This document shows positions 52,347 to 59,615 of a stretch of DNA of 64,000 nucleotides, piece by piece. The stretch comes from an uncultured Phascolarctobacterium sp. Its GTDB lineage: Bacteria > Bacillota > Negativicutes > Acidaminococcales > Acidaminococcaceae. How positions within the stretch are numbered: position 1 is the first letter of the stretch; each line of letters begins with the position of its first letter. The DNA is taken from assembly GCA_900551745.1 (NCBI GenBank), contig URXA01000002.1, forward strand, positions 124,001 through 188,000, read 5' to 3'. Made by a program: the position numbers and the translations under genes. The notes beneath the pieces were generated by a model. The model ran no database searches, was not told where the DNA came from, and worked only from the letters and a program-made list of their open reading frames with translations.

Positions 52347-54839
52347 CTAAGGTCTGGCAACAATATTGACCAAACGTCCCGGTACGCAGACGATCTTCAC
52401 GATCTTGCCGACATCGATCATAGCGGCGATATGTTCATCCGCCAAAGCCAGTTTTTCCAGTTCTTCCCTGCCGGCTTCCGCAGGTACAACCAGACGTCCT
52501 TTGACCTTGCCGTTGACTTGCAGCACGATCTCGACATTATCGACCTTCATGGCCTCTGCCTCGGCTTTAGGCCAGCTTTGTGCATGCACGCTGCTGTCAG
52601 CGTCGATGACGCCATGCCACAATTCTTCGGTTACGTGCGGTACGAAAGGAGCGAGCAAACGCAGCAAAGCGGCAACGGTTTCATAAACCAGACCGGCATT
52701 GTAATTTTTCTGAGCTTCCTTATAAACATATAAAGCATTGACCAGCTCCATCATCGCACTGATCGCGGTATTGAAATTAAACCGCTGCTCGATATCGTCG
52801 GTAACCTTTTTGATCGTATTATGCAGCACGCGGCGCAGCTCTTTATCAGCCTCATCCAGTTTTGAAGTATCATAGCTGGTGACCTTTTGGGCCAGCTCGC
52901 CCTGGAAGTGGCTGACGATACGCCAGACACGGTTGATAAAGCGGAAGGAACCCTCCACGCCCTGATCGCTCCACTCCAACTCTCTTTCAGGCGGAGCGGC
53001 AAACATGATAAACAGACGAGCAGTATCGGCGCCGTATTTGGAAATGATCTCTTCCGGAGAAACGACATTACCTAAAGATTTACTCATTTTCGCACCATCT
53101 TTAATGACCATGCCCTGAGTCAGCAGGTTGGTAAATGGTTCGTCGTATTTTACAAGGCCTGCGTCACGCAACACCTTCATAAAGAAACGTGAATACAGCA
53201 AATGCAGGATCGCATGCTCGATACCGCCGATGTACTGATCGACCGGAGCCCAGTAATCAACAGCTTCTTTGCTGAATGGAGCAGCGTCGTTTTTCGGATC
53301 GGTATAACGCAGATAATACCAGGAAGAACACAGGAAAGTGTCCATAGTATCAGTCTCGCGGCGGGCCGGCTTACCGCATTTGGGGCAGGTGCAGTTAACA
53401 AAGCTTTCACTGGTTGCCAGCGGTGAAACGCTGCCCGCATCAAACTTGACGTCTTCCGGCAAACGTACCGGCAGCTCTGCTTCCGGCACCAGAACTTCGC
53501 CGCAGTCAGGACAGTAAATAATCGGGATTGGAGCCCCCCAATAGCGCTGGCGGCTGATGAGCCAGTCGCGCAGACGGTAGTTGACATGACGGGAACCAAA
53601 GCCCTGTTCTTCCGCGTAATCCATAATAGCTTTGATCGCAGCATGCATCTCCATGCCGCTGAACTTGCCGGAATTTACCAGCACGCCTTCTTTTTCTTCA
53701 TAGGCGGCAGTCATATCTTCAACTTTTAACTCCTGGTCTTTAGGAGTAACAACAACGATCTTATCCAGACCATATTTATCGGCAAACATCCAGTCACGCT
53801 GATCGCCTGTAGGTACACCCATAACAGCGCCGGTGCCATAATCATACAGGACATAGTTGGTGACCCAGATCTCTACCTGGCGGCCGTTGAAAGGATTGAC
53901 CGCATATTTCCCGGTAAAGATACCTTCTTTTTCCGACTCGCTGGAAGTACGTTCAATATCGGACTGGTTGCGCACACGGGCACAGAAAGCCCTGATCTCG
54001 TCCGCCTTCGGATTATCCCGGCACAACTGCTCTACCATTGGATGCTCGGCAGCCAGAACCACGAAGGTAACGCCAAATGCCGTATCCGGACGGGTAGTGT
54101 AAACAGGCAGCTTAGCATCGATGCAGGGCACGTCAAAGCTGAATTCCAGACCTTCACTGCGCCCGATCCAGTTTTTCTGCATCGTCTTAACGCGTTCCGG
54201 CCAGCCGTTCAAAAGTTTCAGGTCATCCAAAAGTTCTTCCGCATAATCGGTAATTTTGAAGAACCATTGTTCCAGATCTTTTTTGACGACCTCATGGTCG
54301 CAGCGCCAGCAGCGCCCGTCGATAACCTGCTCATTAGCCAAAACAGTGTTGCATTCACCACACCAGTTGACGGCAGATTTTTTCTTGACGGCCAAACCGC
54401 GCTTATAAAACAGCTCAAAGAACCACTGGGTCCATTTATAGTAATCTTCCTTGCAGGTGGCAACTTCGCGATCCCAATCATAGGACAGGCCCAGTTCCTT
54501 CTGCTGACGGGTCATATTGGCGATATTTTCCATCGTCCATTTAGCAGGGTGGATACCATGTTTGATCGCGGCATTCTCAGCCGGCATACCAAAAGAATCC
54601 CAGCCCATCGGATGCAGCACGTTAAAACCGTTCATACTGCGGAAGCGGGCAACTACGTCGCCGATGGAATAATTGCGTACGTGGCCCATATGCAGGTTGC
54701 CCGAAGGATACGGGAACATTTCCAGCACATAAGACTTGGGTTTGCCTGCATCAATATCAGTTTTAAAGGCCTTGTTATCTTCCCAATATTTCTGCCATTT
54801 GCTTTCTATGGCATGGGGAGTATACTTTTCTTCGATCAT
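52347..54839 (-). CDS. leuS: Leucyl-tRNA synthetase
   Basis: An 830-residue class I synthetase. HIGH-type motif PSGNLHMGHVRNY near 45, the CP1 editing domain (about 220-420), a zinc-binding Cys cluster (CPDCGE, CTCPKCG), KMSKS motif GAKMSKSLGNV near 590, and the C-terminal anticodon and tail domains. The start is ATG 54839, eleven bases after AGGAGG; an ATG three codons earlier is too close to the site. Controlled by a T-box. Confidence 0.98.
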   Translation of the reverse strand: MIEEKYTPHAIESKWQKYWEDNKAFKTDIDAGKPKSYVLEMFPYPSGNLHMGHVRNYSIGDVVARFRSMNGFNVLHPMGWDSFGMPAENAAIKHGIHPAKWTMENIANMTRQQKELGLSYDWDREVATCKEDYYKWTQWFFELFYKRGLAVKKKSAVNWCGECNTVLANEQVIDGRCWRCDHEVVKKDLEQWFFKITDYAEELLDDLKLLNGWPERVKTMQKNWIGRSEGLEFSFDVPCIDAKLPVYTTRPDTAFGVTFVVLAAEHPMVEQLCRDNPKADEIRAFCARVRNQSDIERTSSESEKEGIFTGKYAVNPFNGRQVEIWVTNYVLYDYGTGAVMGVPTGDQRDWMFADKYGLDKIVVVTPKDQELKVEDMTAAYEEKEGVLVNSGKFSGMEMHAAIKAIMDYAEEQGFGSRHVNYRLRDWLISRQRYWGAPIPIIYCPDCGEVLVPEAELPVRLPEDVKFDAGSVSPLATSESFVNCTCPKCGKPARRETDTMDTFLCSSWYYLRYTDPKNDAAPFSKEAVDYWAPVDQYIGGIEHAILHLLYSRFFMKVLRDAGLVKYDEPFTNLLTQGMVIKDGAKMSKSLGNVVSPEEIISKYGADTARLFIMFAAPPERELEWSDQGVEGSFRFINRVWRIVSHFQGELAQKVTSYDTSKLDEADKELRRVLHNTIKKVTDDIEQRFNFNTAISAMMELVNALYVYKEAQKNYNAGLVYETVAALLRLLAPFVPHVTEELWHGVIDADSSVHAQSWPKAEAEAMKVDNVEIVLQVNGKVKGRLVVPAEAGREELEKLALADEHIAAMIDVGKIVKIVCVPGRLVNIVARP

Positions 54840-54889
54840 TCTTCTCATAACCTCCTAAAATTTGCTTACCACCGCAGCGCGGCAAATAA

Positions 54890-55125
54890 AAAAGTCCCCG
54901 GCTGTTAGGCCAGGGACGAAATAGCTTTCGCGGTACCACCCTGATTGCCGAAAAAAATCTCGGCCACTCAAAACCTGTAACGCCGGTTATGCGTCCGCGC
55001 TTTTGACGCGGCTCCTCCGCGGCGAGTTCACCTTGCTCCCGTATTGACTCGCAGCTGCCGTCAACTTTCTGCAACAGGGATCTGTGGTTACTACTCCGCT
55101 TCACCGAATTTGTTCATTCTGCAAA
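54890..55125 (-). promoter_or_regulatory. T-box leader of leuS
   Basis: The T-box core AGGGTGGTACCGCG is at 54942-54929 on the minus strand, followed by a terminator stem (GTCCCTGGCC/GGCCGGGGAC type, 54917-54894) and six T. A CTC triplet (Leu codon) at 55026-55024 in GGTGAACTCGCC is the likely specifier. Confidence 0.93.
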
Positions 55126-55135
55126 TACTTTAACC

Positions 55136-55163
55136 ATTATATCACAAATCCGCGGAGTTTCAA
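55136..55163 (-). promoter_or_regulatory. Promoter of the leuS leader
   Basis: Minus strand TTGAAA (55163-55158), 16-base spacer, TATAAT (55141-55136). Confidence 0.75.
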
Positions 55164-55394
55164 GTCTTTTCTTCCCCGTCTGCCAAGTGCCTGCCGCAGT
55201 AGAAATAGAAAGAAAAAGATACCCTCCCTCCTGGTTAGATTTCAAATATATTCACAGCCTCTGCTACGACGCTGACAGTCAGTACAGGCATTTATTTTCG
55301 CGCTGAGGTCAACCCTGTCAGCAATTCCTTGCATTCCTTCTTAAAATAAGCTAACATAAAGTTAACATTAAGCAGCAAAAATGGAGCACAATTC
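55164..55394. other. Divergent intergenic region leuS / metallophosphoesterase
   Basis: About 230 bases without a gene. It should carry the promoter of the plus-strand metallophosphoesterase run, but no strong match was found. Confidence 0.4.
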
Positions 55395-56087
55395 ATGAAA
55401 ATTTACGCTATCGGCGACCTGCACCTTTCCGGAAAGCCTCCGTCCAAGCCTATGGAAATCTTCGGTGAACACTGGGCAGACCACGCCGCCAAGGTTGCAG
55501 CCAACTGGCATCAACTTATCAACAGCGACGATACCGTCATCATCTGCGGCGACACCTCCTGGGCCATGGACCTGCAAGACGCGCTGACCGACCTGAACTG
55601 GATCGCCGCCCTGCCCGGGCGCAAAATCATCCTGCGCGGCAACCATGATTACTGGTGGGCATCTTTAAAAAAGATGCAGACTGCGACAGAAAATAATTTC
55701 AGCTTTCTGCAAAACAACTTTTTTACCTGCGGCACTACTGCCATCTGCGGCAGCCGTGGCTGGCTCCTGCCTTCGTCTGACAATTTTAACGCGGACGATG
55801 CCGTTATCTACCGCCGTGAAGGACTGCGCCTGGAGGCTTCACTGGAAGCTGCCAGACAAGCCGGCTACAGCGATATCATAGCCGCACTGCATTATCCGCC
55901 GCTTTACGACGCTGCAAATGAATCTGTTTTTGCCGAACTGCTGGAGCGTTATGGCGTCAGGCACTGCGTTTTCGGCCATATCCACGGCAGCGACGCCAAC
56001 ATGGTTTTTGAAGGTATCCGCAACGGCATCACCTATAAGCTTGTCAGCTGTGACACGCAGGGTTTTACACCACAGCTGGTAAAATAA
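55395..56087 (+). CDS. Cytoplasmic metallophosphoesterase
   Basis: A 230-residue calcineurin-like phosphoesterase. All metal motifs are present: AIGDLHLSG near residue 5, CGDTSWAMD near 53, RGNHDYWW near 80, ALHYPP near 165 and FGHIHGSD near 196. No signal peptide, so unlike the exported enzyme at 44.5-45.8 kb it acts in the cytoplasm. The substrate is unknown. GGAG precedes the ATG. It is 20 bases upstream of the first EamA gene and probably co-transcribed. Confidence 0.88.
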   Translation: MKIYAIGDLHLSGKPPSKPMEIFGEHWADHAAKVAANWHQLINSDDTVIICGDTSWAMDLQDALTDLNWIAALPGRKIILRGNHDYWWASLKKMQTATENNFSFLQNNFFTCGTTAICGSRGWLLPSSDNFNADDAVIYRREGLRLEASLEAARQAGYSDIIAALHYPPLYDAANESVFAELLERYGVRHCVFGHIHGSDANMVFEGIRNGITYKLVSCDTQGFTPQLVK

Positions 56088-56107
56088 ACAGCGAAGAAGG
56101 CGTTCCC

Positions 56108-57058
56108 ATGCCCAAAAATATTTCCGCAGCAACACTGATGGTTTTATCCGCCTGCATCATTTGGGGCGCACAGCCGATGTTCGTCACTTTTGTCGTCCGC
56201 GAGTTCGACCCGATCTCTCTGGTCAGTATCCGTTATTTTACAGTAGGCGTAGTGCTGCTGGCAGCGCTAGCTTACAGCGGCGAAAAACTGCTGCCACCAC
56301 GCAAGGCCTGGCTGCCGCTGTTTTTGATGGGCGTCCTCAGCGTTGGCGGCAACAATGTTGCACAATTTACAGGCCTGCAATACTCGACCGTAGCCAACCT
56401 TACTATTATTGCCTCGCTGACGCCTGCCGTGACCGCACTCTTAAGTCTGGTGCTGCTGCATGAACGGCTGCACAAGCTGCAATGGCTCGGTATCGCAGCC
56501 AGTATCATCGGCGCCGTTTACCTGATCAGCAAAGGTTCGCTTTCAACGATTATCAACCTGAACTTTAATTTCGGTGATATCCTGTTCTGCGTCAGTATGG
56601 TTGCCTGGGCTTTTTATACCATTCTTGTCGCGCAGGTCAGTAAATATGTATCTGCCTACAGCGCTGTAGCCTGGGCCGGACTGCTTGGCTCGCTGACTAC
56701 GGCTGCTTACAGTATCCTGACCGGGCAGTTTGCACTGCCCTATGACCTTTCCGCTTTGGCCTGGGGTTCCTATTTTTACGTTATTTTTATCGGCAGCCTG
56801 GTCGGTATGCTGTTTTGGAACAAAGGCATCCGCGTTATCGGCCCCAGTCAGGCCGCCGTGTTTATGAATCTGATGCCGTTAGTAGGCATCATCTGCGGCA
56901 TCGCCTTTCTCGACGAAAGCTTCTATACTTCCGAAGCAGTTGGCGGCGCTCTTATCATAGCCGGTGTGTATCTGACTACGCAGTACCGCCTGCTGGCCTA
57001 TAAACTGGTCAGATATCTGGTCAAACGCCGGCGGCAGAAATCATTGAACGACTGTTAA
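56108..57058 (+). CDS. EamA/DMT-family transporter, copy 1
   Basis: A 316-residue membrane protein with ten helices in two EamA repeats. Segments such as WGAQPMFVTFVVREF near 18, QFTGLQYSTVANLT near 85 and GPSQAAVFMNLMPL near 246 are shared with the next gene. Family members export amino acids or metabolites; the substrate cannot be told. The C-terminus is basic (VKRRRQKS). Confidence 0.9.
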   Translation: MPKNISAATLMVLSACIIWGAQPMFVTFVVREFDPISLVSIRYFTVGVVLLAALAYSGEKLLPPRKAWLPLFLMGVLSVGGNNVAQFTGLQYSTVANLTIIASLTPAVTALLSLVLLHERLHKLQWLGIAASIIGAVYLISKGSLSTIINLNFNFGDILFCVSMVAWAFYTILVAQVSKYVSAYSAVAWAGLLGSLTTAAYSILTGQFALPYDLSALAWGSYFYVIFIGSLVGMLFWNKGIRVIGPSQAAVFMNLMPLVGIICGIAFLDESFYTSEAVGGALIIAGVYLTTQYRLLAYKLVRYLVKRRRQKSLNDC

Positions 57059-57125
57059 GCTTTTAAGGTACGGGCAGATGCCCGGCACTTTATAAATCAT
57101 CATCGAAAGGTCTGTCAGCACTGCA

Positions 57126-58073
57126 ATGCAAACGAACAAGCTTACCGCCTCGGCACTTTTGATCTGCACTTGTGTCATCTGGGGCATTCAACCGATGTTC
57201 GCCAAATTCGTCGTCAGGGAAATGTCGCCCATACCTATGGTCAGCATTCGCTACACTGTCGTAGCCCTGACGCTGTTTGCTATGCTTGCCTGGCGCGGCG
57301 AAAAGCTGCTGCCGCCACGCAGGACCTGGCCGGCCTTATTTACCATGGGCATTCTCGGCGTCTGCATCAATAACGTTACCCAATTTACCGGGCTGCAATA
57401 TTCGACAGTCACCAACTTTACCATTATCGCCACACTCACGCCCATCGTGACGGCTCTGCTCAGCTTTGTGCTGATCCATGAACGTCTGCACCGCCTGCAA
57501 TGGCTCGGCATCTGCAGCAGCCTATGCGGCGCGCTGTACCTGCTCAGCAACGGTTCGCTTGCGGCCATATTGACGCTGAGCTTTAATATCGGCGACGTAC
57601 TCTTTTTTACCAGTCAGGTCGCCTGGGCACTGTACTCTATCATCGTCGTGCGCATCATCGACGCTGTTTCCCCCTTTGCCATCGTCGCCTGGTCGGGTCT
57701 GTTAGGTTCGCTTACCACGGCAGCCGGCGCTGCTTATTTTGGTCATTTCGAACTGCCCTCACTGCTTTCACCGCTGGCTCTTGGTTCATATCTGTTCGTC
57801 ATTTTTGCCGGCGGGCTGATCGCTATGATCTTCTGGAACAAAGGTACCGGCATCGTCGGACCCAGTCAGGCTGCCGTATTTATGAACATCATGCCGCTGG
57901 TCGGCATCGTCTGCGGGGTGCTGTTTCTTGACGAACAACTTCTCATCTCCCAGGCTATTGGCGGCGTACTTATCCTCGGCGGCGTCTATCTGACCACACA
58001 ATACCGTACCGTCGTCTATCGACTGGCAAAATATTTTACGCGTCGCCAGCGTAAACGCCAGCCGCTGCGCTGA
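57126..58073 (+). CDS. EamA/DMT-family transporter, copy 2
   Basis: A 315-residue paralog of the preceding gene, with the same helix layout and closely similar segments (WGIQPMFAKFVVREM, QFTGLQYSTVTNFT, GPSQAAVFMNIMPL). The two probably arose by tandem duplication. The ribosome-binding site is weak and rather distant (GAAAGG about 14 bases upstream). Confidence 0.88.
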   Translation: MQTNKLTASALLICTCVIWGIQPMFAKFVVREMSPIPMVSIRYTVVALTLFAMLAWRGEKLLPPRRTWPALFTMGILGVCINNVTQFTGLQYSTVTNFTIIATLTPIVTALLSFVLIHERLHRLQWLGICSSLCGALYLLSNGSLAAILTLSFNIGDVLFFTSQVAWALYSIIVVRIIDAVSPFAIVAWSGLLGSLTTAAGAAYFGHFELPSLLSPLALGSYLFVIFAGGLIAMIFWNKGTGIVGPSQAAVFMNIMPLVGIVCGVLFLDEQLLISQAIGGVLILGGVYLTTQYRTVVYRLAKYFTRRQRKRQPLR

Positions 58074-58136
58074 CATATCGATGATGGGCGACCTAAGCAC
58101 AAACAGATCAAAATATCTCTCACAGTCAAGCTTCTT

Positions 58137-58172
58137 CTGCTCGCGTCTGCAACGGCGGCGAGCCTTTTTATT
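58137..58172 (+). terminator. Terminator after the EamA pair
   Basis: GCTCGC (58139-58144) and GCGAGC (58158-58163) form a 6-bp stem with further C/G pairing, followed by CTTTTTATTTT. Confidence 0.6.
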
Positions 58173-58292
58173 TTAACAGGTACTATGTCATCCCCGACTT
58201 TATTGACACAGGCTGCGAACAGTGCTATGCTAAAAATGTTTACGGCATATGTCGCAAACTCATAACAATCACAGTAAGGGAGCGGTATAACA

Positions 58293-58700
58293 ATGAAAAT
58301 CGCAGTTACTTATCAGGACGGCGACATCTTTCAACACTTCGGACACACCGAATTCTTTAAAATTTACGACATCGAAAACACTGACATCGTCAAAACAGAA
58401 ATCGTCAGCACCAACGGCAGCGGCCATGGCGCGCTGGCACAATTTCTGCACGAACACAGCGTCGATACTCTGATCTGCGGCGGTATCGGCGGCGGCGCTC
58501 AACTGGCATTGTCACAAGCAGGCATCAAGCTTTATGGAGGCGTTACCGGCAAGGCCGATGATGCAGTAAATGCTTTGCTCAATAATAAACTGGACTATGA
58601 CCCGGCAGTAAAATGCGACCACCACGAACAGGAACACGGCGGCGCAGGCCACACCTGCGGCGAACACGGCTGCGGTAATCATAGTCACCACGGACATTAA
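58293..58700 (+). CDS. NifX/NifB-type dinitrogenase cofactor-like protein with His/Cys-rich tail
   Basis: A 135-residue protein. Residues 1-105 have the NifB/NifX/MTH1175-like ribonuclease-H-like fold: MKIAVTYQDGDIFQHFGHTEFF, then TLICGGIGGGAQLAL and LYGGVTGKADDAVNALL. The last 30 residues are packed with His, Cys and Glu (HHEQEHGGAGHTCGEH and GCGNHSHHGH), a likely metal-binding extension. Such single-domain proteins occur in non-fixing anaerobes and are linked to iron-sulfur or molybdenum handling. No nif genes are nearby. AAGGGAG precedes the ATG. Confidence 0.9.
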   Translation: MKIAVTYQDGDIFQHFGHTEFFKIYDIENTDIVKTEIVSTNGSGHGALAQFLHEHSVDTLICGGIGGGAQLALSQAGIKLYGGVTGKADDAVNALLNNKLDYDPAVKCDHHEQEHGGAGHTCGEHGCGNHSHHGH

Positions 58701-58750
58701 GCACCTTGCCCTGCATGATTTACCTGAACAGCAAAATTCAGTACACTACT

Positions 58751-58781
58751 TACTCACTGCATAAGCAGTGAGTTTTTCTTT
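58751..58781 (+). terminator. Terminator after the NifX-like gene
   Basis: ACTCACTGC (58752-58760) and GCAGTGAGT (58765-58773) form a 9-bp stem with a four-base loop, followed by TTTTCTTTTT. Confidence 0.85.
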
Positions 58782-59232
58782 TTCCGGACAGACTAAAAAG
58801 GAAAGCCATCTGCACCACAGCCTTTACGCAACCGCTACTGTTCAAGCTCACTCGTCGACAGCCCTACATAAATTTTCTTCTAAATCACCTGCCTGTAACT
58901 TCTTACCAGCCAGTATTTTCTCCATCGCAGACTAAATACATAGTCCAAATTCCAAAAATCAGGCTGCTTACACAAATGATTCTGCTAACCACTGTTTTGT
59001 AATCATTTCCCTGCTTCGGGGCAAAAGAAAACTGCCCCTGTTATATCAAAGGCAGTTTAAAAATATTTTTAAATTTTGTTTCGCGTACTACTGCAGCAGA
59101 ATATACCACGATTCTGTAACGTAAATCCAAAACGTTTATTTTTTATCTTGTATCTTTTCTTGTTTATTTCTTTATTCTTTTATGAACAGGCGAAACAGTG
59201 ACGATTTTATCAGCTATGTGCCCATACAGTAT
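58782..59232. other. Gene-free region before the AT-rich island
   Basis: About 450 bases with no supported open frame. A second terminator-like hairpin (AACTGCC/GGCAGTT, about 59030-59057, followed by A/T-rich sequence) suggests the tail of a lost gene. Base composition drifts from host-like to AT-rich along it. Confidence 0.4.
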
Positions 59233-59291
59233 AATAAAGACAAATCGGAAAAGCCCCGTAAAATCAAGGGTTTGAGCGATTTGTCTTTATT
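59233..59291. repeat. 15-bp perfect inverted repeat at the island's left side
   Basis: AATAAAGACAAATCG (59233-59247) is repeated in inverted form at 59277-59291, around a 29-base centre containing AAAATCAAGGG. T-rich sequence follows on both sides. It could be a bidirectional terminator left from lost genes or part of an integration site. Confidence 0.6.
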
Positions 59292-59351
59292 CTTTTTCCA
59301 CTTATTTTATCATGAAAATCAGCCCAAAACATAGGGGTAGAAAGAGAGATG

Positions 59352-59412
59352 TTACATTGACGACAAAATATTAGTCCCTTTTTCAATGTAAAAAATAGCC
59401 TTTTACATTGAA
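59352..59412. repeat. Three copies of TTACATTGA upstream of the PHP-ATPase gene
   Basis: TTACATTGA occurs at 59352-59360 and 59403-59411, and inverted at 59383-59391. The last two are part of a perfect 12-bp inverted repeat (TTCAATGTAAAA / TTTTACATTGAA, 59382-59393 and 59401-59412) with a seven-base centre. They lie 25-85 bases before the promoter of the gene pair, so an operator or a recombinase site is possible. Confidence 0.6.
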
Positions 59413-59436
59413 TGTCCCTGAGAGTGATTGATTTTA

Positions 59437-59465
59437 TTGAGAAAGATTGGTAACTATGCTACAAT
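59437..59465 (+). promoter_or_regulatory. Promoter candidate for the PHP-ATPase/S24 pair
   Basis: TTGAGA (59437-59442), 17 bases, TACAAT (59460-59465), leaving a leader of about 145 bases. Confidence 0.55.
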
Positions 59466-59615
59466 AAACTACAATATTCTTTTTTGAGATAACTAAAAGG
59501 TGACTTGTGGAATAATACCTGTTCAATTAAATATGGTGACTATGTTATAAATTAGTTTCCGTTCTGCCAAAAGAGTGTTGGTGCAAGATTATGTATAATA
59601 TCGAGAGGAGTTATC

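Noticed and set aside
52751..54481. Open frames inside leuS on both strands
   Set aside because: They lie wholly within a well-identified synthetase gene and have no signals of their own.
59230..59291. Small RNA made of the 15-bp inverted repeat
   Set aside because: A TATAAT at 59230-59235 overlaps the left arm, so a transcript from it would start inside the hairpin and lack most of that arm.
59594..59599. TATAAT directly before the PHP-ATPase gene as its -10 box
   Set aside because: It is so near the start codon that the transcript would begin at or within the ribosome-binding site.
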